Origin: Paenibacillus beijingensis
Lineage (GTDB): Bacteria > Bacillota > Bacilli > Paenibacillales > Paenibacillaceae
Assembly: GCF_000961095.1 (NCBI RefSeq)
Contig: NZ_CP011058.1
Location: 496,001-560,000, forward strand
Direction: 5' to 3'
Length of the DNA stretch: 64,000 nt
Both the position numbers and the translations under genes were made by a program. Below the pieces are notes generated by a model. It saw only the letters and a program-made list of their open reading frames with translations. It was not told the origin of the DNA and did not search any database. Shown one piece after another: positions 43,060 to 52,084 of this stretch; position 1 is the stretch's first letter; each line of letters opens with the position of its first letter.

Positions 43060-43345
43060 CACTATCCCTTTGGCTCAGGCGAGAATCCGTCGAATACTTT
43101 TCTCACAGCCCTGCATAGAAGCCGCTTAAAGCCGCCGTGTTGTCCGTATACCTTTCTGAGTTGATGGGATAGTGCCGTAAAGCAGTCTTAAAGCTGCGAA
43201 GTAGCCCGTCGTACCTCTTTCTGAGCGAATGGGATAGTGCCCTAAAAGCCGCTTAAAGCCGCCGTGTTGCCCGTGTACCTTTCTGAGTTGATGGGATAGT
43301 GGCGCAAAGCCGCCTGAAGCTGCGAAGTAGCCCGCTCTTTGACTT
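43060..43345. repeat. Degenerate ~62-65-bp intergenic repeat array with core CTGAG-N5-GGGATAGTG
   Basis: Three direct copies (cores at 43156-43174, 43221-43239 and 43283-43301) alternate two sub-types that begin AGCCGCTTAAAGCCGCCGTG or AGCAGTCTTAAAGCTGCGAAG, plus a partial fourth at the end. The core recurs inverted at 43060-43078 (CACTATCCC-N5-CTCAG). The 630-base gap between manA and the glucose dehydrogenase holds no supported gene. Confidence 0.85.
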
Positions 43346-43454
43346 GCGCTGAAACAGTATGGTTCAAAACGCGTGTGAATCGTTAAGAACACAATAGGCA
43401 ACCGTATAGCATATGGACTTTAAACGACTACAGATTTGCGGGAGGACACCACCT

Positions 43455-44240
43455 ATGTACAGTGATCTGGAGAACAAAACGGTCGTTATTACCGGCGCCG
43501 CTACCGGCATCGGCAAAGCAATCGCCGTCCGTTTCGGGCGCGAGAAGGCCAATGTCGTCCTAAACTATTTCGATGAAAAACAGGAGCCCCAGCGAATTGT
43601 AGACGAAATACGCGAAGCCGGCGGAAGAGCGGTGGCCATTCAGGGGGACGTGACAAAAGAAGAAGACGTCAAAGCTCTCATTGAGGGAGGCGTCAAGCAC
43701 TTTGGTTCCGTCGACGTGATGATCAACAACGCGGGCATCGAAAATGAAGTGCCTTCCCATGAATTGTCGCTGGAGGACTGGAACCGGGTCATCTCCACCA
43801 ACCTGACCGGTGCATTTCTCGGTTCCCGGGAAGCGATTAAACATATGCTCGAGACGGGAAAGAAAGGGTCCGTTATTAACATGTCCAGCGTCCATGAAGT
43901 GATTCCGTGGCCTCATTTCGTTCATTACGCATCAAGCAAGGGCGGCATCAAAATGCTGACCCAAACGTTGGCGCTCGAATATGCCCCGAAAGGGATCCGG
44001 GTCAACTCTATCGGTCCCGGCGCGATCGATACGCCGATCAATGCTGAAAAATTTGCGGATCCGGTGCTGAAAAAAGGCGTCACCGATCTCGTTCCGATGG
44101 GATATATCGGCAAACCGGAGGAAGTGGCGGCATGCGCCGTATGGCTCGCTTCGTCGGAAGCGTCCTACGTGACCGGCATTACGCTGTTCGTGGACGGAGG
44201 CATGACAAAATACCCCGAATTTCAAGCCGGACGGGGGTAA
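43455..44240 (+). CDS. gdh: Glucose 1-dehydrogenase (SDR)
   Basis: The 261-residue classical SDR oxidises beta-D-glucose with NAD(P)+. It shows TGAATGIGKAIAVRFG, NNAGIENEVPSHE, catalytic Ser/Tyr/Lys in MSSVHEVIPWPHFVHYASSKGG and the C-terminal FQAGRG seen in Bacillus germination-associated enzymes. Length equals the Bacillus enzyme. Start at 43455 follows CGGGAGGACACCACCT. In Bacillus it is forespore-specific; that control is not visible here. Confidence 0.95.
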   Translation: MYSDLENKTVVITGAATGIGKAIAVRFGREKANVVLNYFDEKQEPQRIVDEIREAGGRAVAIQGDVTKEEDVKALIEGGVKHFGSVDVMINNAGIENEVPSHELSLEDWNRVISTNLTGAFLGSREAIKHMLETGKKGSVINMSSVHEVIPWPHFVHYASSKGGIKMLTQTLALEYAPKGIRVNSIGPGAIDTPINAEKFADPVLKKGVTDLVPMGYIGKPEEVAACAVWLASSEASYVTGITLFVDGGMTKYPEFQAGRG

Positions 44241-44288
44241 TCGCGAAAGCGGTCGCTGCGCGGGCCGAAATCATTCTTCCGATTGCTG

Positions 44289-44340
44289 TTGTCCCCGGAT
44301 TCTAAAATAGGATTTCTTAGAGGAAAGAATCCGGGGACAA
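44289..44340. repeat. 15-bp perfect inverted repeat
   Basis: TTGTCCCCGGATTCT (44289-44303) and AGAATCCGGGGACAA (44326-44340) flank a 22-base loop. It lies 48 bases after the glucose dehydrogenase stop; no U-run follows. It could be a terminator variant, a MITE-like remnant or an mRNA 3' structure. Confidence 0.7.
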
Positions 44341-44477
44341 AGGCGAACGCTAACGCTTCTCCAGAACGATTCGGCCGCTCCGCGACCTTTTTCACCAAAT
44401 TGGGAAAAAAACAAATTCATCTGGGCAACCTTTCATCATTGGTTCACTGAAAATAGCTCGTAAACAAACGAATGGGC

Positions 44478-45008
44478 CTATCGGTTGAGCGTGAAGGAAT
44501 TTAATTCGGCAAGGGTTTGGAGCACATGGTCAATTAAATTGGTGATGTCTCCCATTTGGTCCTCGTTGATTTTACGGTTGAACTTGAGCTCGATCGTGTC
44601 CGTGTAAACGGCCGGATCTTGATCGTACACAAAGCTTAACGTTTGAACTGGCGGCAGGTCAGGCTGCCAAATACGGCGCACTATGTCTTCAATTTGCCGG
44701 CATTGCGCACAGACATCGTTCCCGATTTGCAGGTAAAAGCGCAAGAGCAGCGCGCAGCCCGGCGTTTCGCCCGACATTTCCAGAATCTCCGCCGCCAAAT
44801 CGTTCAGGGTGGCCTCTAGCCGAATTTCCGCCGTTACCTCAGTTTGCTCGGCCAAAGTAAATTGAAGCGCGAACTCCCTCGACAGGACGGACATTTCCAG
44901 GCGATCGATCCGATTGGTGATGCGGATTCGCGCTGCCAAATTGTCCAAATCGTAAAGCTGATTTTCAAACGCTACTTTTAAGTTTTCGAATACGGTAGGA
45001 TCAAACAT
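44478..45008 (-). CDS. Hypothetical 176-aa protein
   Basis: The protein begins MFDPTVFENLKVAFENQLYD and is acidic, alpha/beta, with two cysteines in DVCAQCRQIE. No signal or membrane segment. Start at 45008 follows GCGAGGAAATGAGTG and lies within the end of the preceding small gene, so the two are coupled. No homologue is recalled with a function; it may form a complex with the small upstream partner. Confidence 0.8.
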   Translation of the reverse strand: MFDPTVFENLKVAFENQLYDLDNLAARIRITNRIDRLEMSVLSREFALQFTLAEQTEVTAEIRLEATLNDLAAEILEMSGETPGCALLLRFYLQIGNDVCAQCRQIEDIVRRIWQPDLPPVQTLSFVYDQDPAVYTDTIELKFNRKINEDQMGDITNLIDHVLQTLAELNSFTLNR

Positions 45009-45189
45009 CACTCATTTCCTCGCTTCTTTCTGCTCTGTTTAAACCCGCTTCCGGATGAACCTGTCGCGATTCTTCATCAATTGCCCGCACGACCGCCTCA
45101 TGTATCTTAACGTCCGCCGTAACCGTTCCAGGCGTTGTCGGGATGATAAGGGTCATAGTCCTAGGGTTCTGGAATTGTACTTTATGCAT
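45001..45189 (-). CDS. Small 62-aa partner protein
   Basis: A 62-residue protein beginning MHKVQFQNPRTMTLIIPTTP and ending ERSEEMSDV. The end overlaps the start of the 176-aa gene by eight bases, implying coupled translation. The ribosome site (AAAGGT) is very close to the ATG. The frame is well filled with conserved-looking beta then helical residues (KIHEAVVRAIDEES). Function unknown. Confidence 0.6.
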   Translation of the reverse strand: MHKVQFQNPRTMTLIIPTTPGTVTADVKIHEAVVRAIDEESRQVHPEAGLNRAERSEEMSDV

Positions 45190-45201
45190 ACCTTTAAAAA
45201 A

Positions 45202-47199
45202 CTAGCGGAGAGTCGCCGCGCCGCTTGGCTCGGGAGCAAGCAGCAATGTGAACGGACGGACGCTGCGGCCGCCGGCTGCATCGTCGCCATACACCATAAT
45301 AAGCAGCGTGCCTGCCGTTTTGTCGATCTCGCCCCGCTCGAGGTAAGCGCCAAGGTCAAACGGAAGCTTTTCGATGACGGCGTGCTTCGTCAGCTCTCTT
45401 TCCCCATACCCCAGGGCGGCGAATGCTTCCGATACTTCCGCGGGGTTATCCGCAATGCGGCGCATCCAGCCGCTCCATTCCGCCTTGTCCATCGCAAACT
45501 CCCACCATACTTTGCGCGGTTTGTAGTTGTGATTCATGAAATAGTCGTATTTCATCAACCCGAGCGCAACGTCGGTGTCCAGCGTACGATCGGCGGTTGC
45601 AGCGGGCACCCTTAACGTATCGTACGTTTCGCCTGCAGTCGGAAGCGATCCCGTGTCTCCCATTCTGCCTGCAGCCGGCTGCGATACCAAGTCGCCCGTT
45701 CTTCCTGCAGTCGGCAGCGATAACGTGTCGGCAGTTTCAGCTGTATCAGGGGCCTGCAATTCCGCTTTGCCGAATACTGCGGTTCCCGATGAAAGGAACG
45801 CCCACAAACGCGAGAACAGGTCCTCCAGCTGATGGCCGATTTTTTGCCAGCCGCGGCTTTCCCAGAAATCGCCGAACTGCTGGAAAAAATCGAACGGAGA
45901 CGGGAAGACGCGCTCCACCAAATAAAGCAGCGTCCGGTCCATCCGGTGCGCATTCCAATATTTTTCGAGCACATCCTCGACCCGCTTAATGCGGACGATG
46001 TCCGAGAACGACAGCAAGTCGTTGCTGAGCATTTCGTAAGGCGCATGATCCATATAAATGTACCCGTACTTCTCGGCATCCAGCCTGAGTCCGGTTCCGC
46101 GCAGCATTTTCAGAAAGCCGAGCTGCAGCTCCTCCGGACGCAGCGCAAACACGTCGTTGAACGTCTTGCGGAACGTATTGTAATCCTCGTGGGGCAGGCC
46201 GGCAATCAGGTCCAGATGCTGATCGATCTTGCCGGATTCCCGCACCTTGGTGACCGTGCGCGTCAGCTTGGCAAAATTTTGCCGCCGCTGCACCGCCTCG
46301 TTTGTCGGATCGTTCGTCGATTGGACGCCGATTTCAAAGCGGAAGATGCCCGGCGGCGCATGCTCCGCCAAATAATCGAGCACTTCGGGACGCATAATGT
46401 CCGCCGTAATTTCGAACTGGAAAACGCAGCCGCGATGATTTTCGATCAAAAACTTAAACATTTCCAGCGCATAGTCCCGTTTAATATTAAACGTCCGGTC
46501 GACGAATTTGATCAGCTTCGCTCCGGAATCGATCAAATAAAGGATATCCGCCTTCGTCCGTTCAATGTCGAAGTAGCGGACGCCAACCTCGATGCTGGAT
46601 AGACAAAATTGGCAGCTGAACGGACAGCCGCGGCTCGTCTCGAAATAGACGACCCGGCTCCCCAGACTCGCCACGTCTTCGGGGAAACGGTACGGCGACG
46701 GAAGCTTTGCCAAATTCAGCTTCGGCCGCGGCGGATTGATGCGGATCTCGGTTCCGCTGCCGTCCGCGGCCGGTTTGCGGTAAGCGAGGCCGAACACAAA
46801 GTGGAACTTGCCCTCGCCTTCCAGCTCCTGCAGCAGATGGTGGAACGTTTCCTCGCCCTCGCCCACAACGATGAAATCGACGTCCGGCAGCCGTTCCATC
46901 CAATATTCGGTGTCGTAGCTGACTTCGGGACCGCCGAGCACGATTTTCAAGGACGGCTTGATTTTGCGCAGCATGTTGACGACGGTTATCGTTTCTTCGA
47001 TATTCCAAATGTAGCAGGAAAAGCCGACGACATCGGGGTTGCGGCTGAACAGGTCCGACACGATGTTCATGACCGGGTCCTTGATCGTATACTCTGCGAT
47101 ATCGATATGGAAATCGTCCCCGCTGTACGCTTTCAGGCAGCGCAGCGCCAGCGAGGTGTGAATATATTTGGCATTCAGCGTGGCAAGCACGACATTCAT
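45202..47199 (-). CDS. B12-binding-domain radical SAM protein (DUF4080)
   Basis: The 665-residue protein has an N-terminal cobalamin-binding-like domain (MNVVLATLNAKYIHTSLALR), a radical SAM core with ETSRGCPFSCQFCLSS and a C-terminal DUF4080 region. An insertion near residue 510-570 contains repeated SLPTAGRTGD-type units. Family members may modify methyl or other groups with cobalamin; the substrate is unknown. Start at 47199 follows GAGGGCTCTATC; the longer frame runs through a terminator and is rejected. It lies 12 bases beyond the small pair's start, so it may be transcribed before them. Confidence 0.92.
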   Translation of the reverse strand: MNVVLATLNAKYIHTSLALRCLKAYSGDDFHIDIAEYTIKDPVMNIVSDLFSRNPDVVGFSCYIWNIEETITVVNMLRKIKPSLKIVLGGPEVSYDTEYWMERLPDVDFIVVGEGEETFHHLLQELEGEGKFHFVFGLAYRKPAADGSGTEIRINPPRPKLNLAKLPSPYRFPEDVASLGSRVVYFETSRGCPFSCQFCLSSIEVGVRYFDIERTKADILYLIDSGAKLIKFVDRTFNIKRDYALEMFKFLIENHRGCVFQFEITADIMRPEVLDYLAEHAPPGIFRFEIGVQSTNDPTNEAVQRRQNFAKLTRTVTKVRESGKIDQHLDLIAGLPHEDYNTFRKTFNDVFALRPEELQLGFLKMLRGTGLRLDAEKYGYIYMDHAPYEMLSNDLLSFSDIVRIKRVEDVLEKYWNAHRMDRTLLYLVERVFPSPFDFFQQFGDFWESRGWQKIGHQLEDLFSRLWAFLSSGTAVFGKAELQAPDTAETADTLSLPTAGRTGDLVSQPAAGRMGDTGSLPTAGETYDTLRVPAATADRTLDTDVALGLMKYDYFMNHNYKPRKVWWEFAMDKAEWSGWMRRIADNPAEVSEAFAALGYGERELTKHAVIEKLPFDLGAYLERGEIDKTAGTLLIMVYGDDAAGGRSVRPFTLLLAPEPSGAATLR

Positions 47200-47256
47200 G
47201 ATAGAGCCCTCATTTGTTTGTTCAAAGTTGTCTTCTATTGTAGCGAAAATAAACGC

Positions 47257-47308
47257 AAAAAAGAAGAGGCCTTGCCGCAGCCAATATCCGGCTCCTCCAG
47301 CCTCTTTC
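47257..47308 (-). terminator. Terminator of the serine protease gene
   Basis: AAGAGGC...GCCTCTT stem with internal pairing, followed by TTTTTTG on the minus strand, between the protease and the radical SAM gene. Confidence 0.75.
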
Positions 47309-47354
47309 AATATAAGAGCGATAAGTTCATGCCGATTCGTGATGGGATGATGTT

Positions 47355-48902
47355 CTAGTTATGCATCCTTATCAAAATATCGTCCTTCACCTGCACGTCG
47401 GCCGCGGCGTAACGAATCCGCCATTTGCCGTCCGGCGTTGCGGTCGCTTCTCCTTCCGCATAACCGCGGGGCTCGAAGCCGACCGTCTTGTCGTAATAAA
47501 TCGCGAGCTGGATCGTTTCGTCCGGAAGCATCCCGGACAGCTCAGAAGCGGTGTTATACGCCCACATCCAGAAATCTTCTTTCACGGTCGTCTCATAGTA
47601 ATCGTAAAAATCCGCGTTCAGGTTGGCGTTGAAAACGAGCCACCCTTTCGCGTCGCGCGTCACCGTCCAATCGCTGAACGTCAAGCTACCGTACGACGTC
47701 TGCAGCGCGCCGAACTGCTCTTTCATCAGCTTGACGATATCCTCGTTCGAGGCGCCCTTCAAACTTGCGGGCAAGGAAGGCGCCAGAAAAGCAACCTTGC
47801 TTTCATCGAACTCTTCGCCAAGCAAAGACATGATATTCGCCACCGATACCGCATAGTTCAAATCGGCGCTCGTGTCGTCTACTCCCGAGGAAGTAATGCC
47901 GATCAGTTCCCCGTACTCGTTAAACAACCCGCCGCCGGAGCTGCCATGATCGATCGGGGCGCTTATTTGAAAATACTCCACGCCTTCCTCGGTTCCGATA
48001 TTGCTGATCAAGCCTTCCGAAACGGTGTTTTGCATGCCGAGCGGGCTCCCGATCGTTACCACCGGATCCCCCTTCTCTACCTCGTAGGACGTGCCCAGCG
48101 TGACGGACGGCTCGCTCATCGGCTGTTTCGTCTTGATTAGGACAAGGTCGGAATTGTCGTCATAGACGGCAACCCCTTGAATATCCAGTTTCGTCCCGTT
48201 ATCGGTTATGACCGTTCCCGACGTTGCATCCTGCATGACGTGAAGGTTCGTCAGCACATAGCTGTCTCCGATCACAACGCCGCTGCCTTGCGAGTTATCC
48301 GTCATAATCATGACGACGCTGTCGTCGTTTTGCTGGACGATCTCCCGCGTTGACAGCTTGGCGCTTTCCCGCTCCTTCAAGGCGGCGGCCGCTTCCGCAG
48401 TGGCAATGGCGTCCGCCGAGGTGATGCGAACGACCCGCGCAGCGGCGTCCCATTTGACGCTTGCCTCCAGCGCCTCCGCCACAAACCGGACCGGCACCAT
48501 CGTCACGCCTGACGGCGCCTCCGCCGGAACGTCCAGCTTGACGGATTCGCCGTCCACAACGGCCTTCGACGATCCGATTTGAAGCGTAACGGTGCTGTAA
48601 CCGTCCGTCGCGGTAATTGTCTTTGTCTTCGCTGCGTAGATCAATTCCGCATTAAGAGCGGCAAAAATATCTTTCATCGGCACCAAAATCGAGCCTTTGC
48701 GGATAACAGGCGCTCGCCGGAGCGTCACGTTCATTCCGTCGACCGCAACGCTGATTTCACGTTGAACCGTCTGTTTGCCGATTGCCGGCGAAGCTGCAGC
48801 CGCCGCCGGCTGAATCATGCCGGGCAGCGTGAATAATACGGCCCAGGCTACAAAAAAAGTACCGAACAGCAAATAAAACGGTTTGCGTTTATCAATCGTC
48901 AA
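47355..48902 (-). CDS. Secreted trypsin-like serine protease with copper-amine-oxidase-type N-terminal domain
   Basis: About 515 residues. A signal peptide or anchor (KRKPFYLLFGTFFVAWAVLF, ~5-25) is followed by a copper amine oxidase N-terminal-like stalk domain (~40-140), then a trypsin-like protease with His in LTNLHVMQ, Asp in DNSDLVLIKT and Ser in PIDHGSSGGGLF, then a C-terminal domain of ~150 residues. TTG at 48902 is nine bases after GGGGGA; an ATG at 48923 sits directly on the other ribosome-like site and is less likely. HtrA-like housekeeping of secreted proteins is one possibility; no PDZ domain is visible. Confidence 0.9.
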   Translation of the reverse strand: MTIDKRKPFYLLFGTFFVAWAVLFTLPGMIQPAAAAASPAIGKQTVQREISVAVDGMNVTLRRAPVIRKGSILVPMKDIFAALNAELIYAAKTKTITATDGYSTVTLQIGSSKAVVDGESVKLDVPAEAPSGVTMVPVRFVAEALEASVKWDAAARVVRITSADAIATAEAAAALKERESAKLSTREIVQQNDDSVVMIMTDNSQGSGVVIGDSYVLTNLHVMQDATSGTVITDNGTKLDIQGVAVYDDNSDLVLIKTKQPMSEPSVTLGTSYEVEKGDPVVTIGSPLGMQNTVSEGLISNIGTEEGVEYFQISAPIDHGSSGGGLFNEYGELIGITSSGVDDTSADLNYAVSVANIMSLLGEEFDESKVAFLAPSLPASLKGASNEDIVKLMKEQFGALQTSYGSLTFSDWTVTRDAKGWLVFNANLNADFYDYYETTVKEDFWMWAYNTASELSGMLPDETIQLAIYYDKTVGFEPRGYAEGEATATPDGKWRIRYAAADVQVKDDILIRMHN

Positions 48903-48946
48903 AATTATGTATCCCCCAAGCATCTCCTATTTTTTGTCTCCTGATG

Positions 48947-48975
48947 ATCGTATCATTCGTCTACTTGCTTGTCTA
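48947..48975 (-). promoter_or_regulatory. Promoter of the serine protease gene
   Basis: TAGACA and TACGAT separated by 17 bases on the minus strand, 45 bases before the gene start. Confidence 0.5.
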
Positions 48976-49057
48976 TGAAAATAAATTCATAGAGAAATAG
49001 TTTCCTTCGACCGTTTCATCAACGAAGATTAAGATTGCTGTGGGGGAACGTCAGCTG

Positions 49058-49924
49058 TCATGCAAACCGGTAGATTGTTCCGCCTCCCCATGCGGCAACG
49101 TACAGCGCCCCTTCTTTATCGAACATCAATCCGACAGGACTGCTTACGTTCTCGATAATATTCACCGCTTGTCCGTCATTGCCGATTTGTTTGACGGAAC
49201 CGTCTCCATAATCGACAACAAACACTTCATCTTTGCTATTGACCGCAATACCGACTCCGGGCGTTGAGAAAGTCTCGGAAACCGTCTTCGCTTTTCCATC
49301 TGCGGAAATAAAGGAGATCCCGCCGGAGTAATTGGAGACATACAGGTTGCCTTTGGAATCCTGTACGACACCGACCGGGGTTTGAAGCCCATTTGCGACT
49401 GTCGTTATCTCTCCTTTCGAAGACACCTTTACGATTTCGTCGCTGCTGCGGTTCGCAACAAGCAGCTCCCCCTCTTTCGTCATCGTTAATCCGGTAGGGG
49501 TGTGAAGCCCTCTGGCAAACAACGATTTCTGCCCGTTATTCACTTTATAGATCACGTCCTGGGAATAATCGGCAACATACAAATTATTTTGACTGTCCAA
49601 AGCCAAACCTGCAGGGGAGCCCATTCCGTCGACATAGGTGCTTTTTTCACCTTTCGGAGTGATTTTCGTCACATTGCCGCCGCTCCAATTCGCAACGTAT
49701 AAATTCCCTTCGTTGTCGTACACCATGCCGACCGGTGAGCTAAATCCGGAATAGAGGGCCACAAGCTTTCCCTTCTTTTGTTCTCCCGTCTTTTGTTATC
49801 CCAACTTTAGACCTCCATTGTCCTGCTGTTGACCGGCTTGCGGTTCCGCCCGTTGAATGTGCCCTGCAGAACAGCCTGTCGAAACGAGCAGCGCTGCGGC
49901 CAATAAACCATGAATGAGTCCCAT
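49058..49924 (-). pseudogene. Lipoprotein NHL-repeat beta-propeller interrupted by an in-frame TAA
   Basis: Frame analysis joins two parts. The first (49796-49924, ATG after AGGAGGGGACACAA) encodes a lipoprotein signal MGLIHGLLAAALLVSTGC with lipobox LVSTGC, then a 20-residue hydrophilic segment. TAA at 49796-49798 stops it. The same frame continues (QKTGEQKKGKLVALYSGF) into a 234-residue propeller of NHL-type units (PVGMVYDNEGNLYVANWSGG and similar, about six). A GTG at 49762 with AGAAGGGAAAGCTT upstream could restart translation, but the product would lack a signal. Either the gene is inactivated or the stop is read through or a sequencing error. A palindromic operator lies upstream. Confidence 0.8.
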
Positions 49925-49978
49925 TTGTGTCCCCTCCTGAAATTGGTTTGAAATTTGCTTCCAAGCAGAAGAGTACAC

Positions 49979-49996
49979 TTTAGAGCGCACTCTAAA
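49979..49996. promoter_or_regulatory. Imperfect copy of the TTTAGAGCGCGCTCTAAA operator
   Basis: TTTAGAGCGCACTCTAAA differs from a perfect palindrome by one base. It lies 55 bases upstream of the lipoprotein start and matches the exact palindrome at 56660-56677. A TetR-like dimer is a plausible binder; no TetR gene is in the window. Confidence 0.65.
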
Positions 49997-50039
49997 GCAA
50001 GGGGCGGCAGGATAAAGTTTGAAAATCGCCCAAAGCTTG

Positions 50040-50068
50040 TTGTTTCGGCCGATTATACGAATTATACT
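50040..50068 (+). promoter_or_regulatory. Promoter of the PAS-HD-GYP gene
   Basis: TTGTTT and TATACT with a 17-base spacer, 52 bases before the ATG at 50120. Confidence 0.65.
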
Positions 50069-50119
50069 TAGGCGTAAGAAACAAGCGCGTACAAGTCACC
50101 CGGGAAGGAGAATAAATCC

Positions 50120-51121
50120 ATGATCAGCCCGTTGCAACCTTTCCTGCATTTGGCGGATGCGGTCATCATTACGGACGAGGAGCATTACATACTGGCGGTA
50201 AACGAAACTTACGAAAAAATTACAGGGTACTCCTCGCATCAAATCATCGGGAAAAAAGCAAGCGTACTGCGCTCCACCTATACTCCCGAAGAAACCTACA
50301 TCCATATGAAAAAAGCGCTGCGGTCCGGATCTCCCTGGTCGGGGGTATTTACAAACCGGAGGCAGACGAAACAATTGTGGCACTCTTCCATTACGATTAC
50401 TCCTTTTACGGTGGAGGGAGCGACGTACTTCATCGGCGTATTCCGGGAGCTGGAGCAGTTAGACCGCGGATATTATTTGGACGAATACCGGGTCGGACGC
50501 ATTCAGGAATCGTTATTGAAAGTACTTGCCATTTCGTGTGAAATTCGCGATCCCGGAATCGAATCGCACCTGCTGAGAGTGCAGCAAATGACGGAAATGC
50601 TCGTAGTCCGCCATAACGAAAGGCTTGACCTGCGTTTGCCGCCGCAAAATCTGTCTCTCATCACTCATTCCAGCATTTTACACGATATCGGAAAATCGTC
50701 CATTCCGGAAGGAATTTTGTATAAGCCGGGACCGCTAGCGGATTATGAACGCACCATCATTGAGATGCACACACTGATCGGGGTCGACATCGTCGACAAA
50801 ATTTACGCCGAATTGGATGATGAGCTGTTTGAAAATGAACTGTCCACTGCGAAAAACATCATTCTGTATCATCACGAGCGATGGGACGGCTTGGGATATC
50901 CGCACCGGCTGCAGGGACCGCGCATTCCGCTGGAGGCGCGCATTGTGAGCGTTGTCGATGTGTTTGATGCGTTGACTACCAAAAGGCCGTATAAAGAGAA
51001 ATGGGACGTTAAGACTGCCGTTCAATATTTGCAGGAACATAAAAATAAGCAGTTTGACCCGGATATCGTCGATTCCTTTGTCTCTCTTTATGAGGATGGA
51101 ACGCTCGCCGTATCATGCTAA
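50120..51121 (+). CDS. PAS-HD-GYP domain protein (candidate c-di-GMP phosphodiesterase)
   Basis: The 333-residue soluble protein has an N-terminal PAS domain (~8-118) and a C-terminal HD-GYP domain with HDIGKSSIPEGILYKPG and HHERWDGLGYPHRLQG, holding the metal and GYP residues for c-di-GMP or cGAMP hydrolysis. RVVDVFDALTTKRPYK-like VVDVFDALTTKRPYK is also intact. The ATG at 50120 follows GGGAAGGAGAATAAATCC. It is divergent from the interrupted propeller gene. Signal entering the PAS domain is unknown. Confidence 0.93.
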   Translation: MISPLQPFLHLADAVIITDEEHYILAVNETYEKITGYSSHQIIGKKASVLRSTYTPEETYIHMKKALRSGSPWSGVFTNRRQTKQLWHSSITITPFTVEGATYFIGVFRELEQLDRGYYLDEYRVGRIQESLLKVLAISCEIRDPGIESHLLRVQQMTEMLVVRHNERLDLRLPPQNLSLITHSSILHDIGKSSIPEGILYKPGPLADYERTIIEMHTLIGVDIVDKIYAELDDELFENELSTAKNIILYHHERWDGLGYPHRLQGPRIPLEARIVSVVDVFDALTTKRPYKEKWDVKTAVQYLQEHKNKQFDPDIVDSFVSLYEDGTLAVSC

Positions 51122-51271
51122 TAAGTGCTTATGGGATAATCATTTGTTTTTTCATCGCTGGTTACGGGTACATAAATAGTTGAAATATGCGGTTGTCATT
51201 TTTTTGGAATGGAAGTGGAAAAATTAGGGGATATTAGCTCTTGAACTTCTAACCATAAGGGGAAATGACGA

Positions 51272-52084
51272 ATGAAACTTTCACCTGAACAGCGGATCAC
51301 TTTGCACGGGTTCAATAACTTGACCAAATCGCTCAGCTTCAATATGTACGACATTTGTTACACGAAAACGAAAGAAGAACGCGAAGCGTATTTGCAGTAT
51401 ATCGACGATCAGTACAATGCGGACCGGTTAACGAGCATTTTGCAGACCGTAGCCGAAATAATCGGCGCGCATGTTCTGAACATCGCCAAGCAGGATTATG
51501 TCCCGGAAGGCGCAAGCGTTACGGTGCTCGTGTCCGAAGGCCCGGTCGTCGAGGTGCCCACGGAGTCGTATGATGAATCCCCCGGCCCGCTTCCAAGCTC
51601 GGCCGTGATCCAGCTGGACAAAAGCCACATTACGGTCCATACGTACCCCGAGTACCACCCCGACGAAGGCATCAGCACGTTCCGGGCGGACATCGATGTG
51701 TCCACCTGCGGGGAAATTTCGCCGCTTAAAGCGCTGAACTATTTGATCCACTCGTTCGATACCGATATTATGACCATTGATTACCGGGTCCGCGGCTTCA
51801 CGAGAGATATTAACGGCCACAAGTTATTTATCGACCACGAGATCAGCTCGATCCAAAACTACATCCCGGATCAGATCAAATCGCTCTTCGATATGATCGA
51901 TGTCAATGTGTATCAGGAAAATATTTTTCATACGAAATGCAAGCTCAAGCAGTTCGATCTCGACAACTATTTGTTCGGGTATACGAAAGAAAAGCTGGGC
52001 GCCGCCGAACAAGTGAAAATAACCGAGCGGTTGAAGATCGAAATGGACGAGATCTATTACGGCAAAAACATGGTACGCGTATAG
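51272..52084 (+). CDS. speD: S-adenosylmethionine decarboxylase proenzyme
   Basis: The 270-residue proenzyme belongs to the longer Escherichia coli-type class rather than the ~125-residue class of Bacillus subtilis. Self-cleavage at the Ser of DIDVSTCGEISP yields the pyruvoyl cofactor. It makes decarboxylated SAM for spermidine synthesis. The ATG at 51272 follows AAGGGGAAATGACGA. No speE neighbour is present. A terminator follows. Confidence 0.95.
   Translation: MKLSPEQRITLHGFNNLTKSLSFNMYDICYTKTKEEREAYLQYIDDQYNADRLTSILQTVAEIIGAHVLNIAKQDYVPEGASVTVLVSEGPVVEVPTESYDESPGPLPSSAVIQLDKSHITVHTYPEYHPDEGISTFRADIDVSTCGEISPLKALNYLIHSFDTDIMTIDYRVRGFTRDINGHKLFIDHEISSIQNYIPDQIKSLFDMIDVNVYQENIFHTKCKLKQFDLDNYLFGYTKEKLGAAEQVKITERLKIEMDEIYYGKNMVRV

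Noticed and set aside
43060..43345. CRISPR array
   Set aside because: Units are degenerate, directly adjacent without unique spacers, and no cas gene is present.
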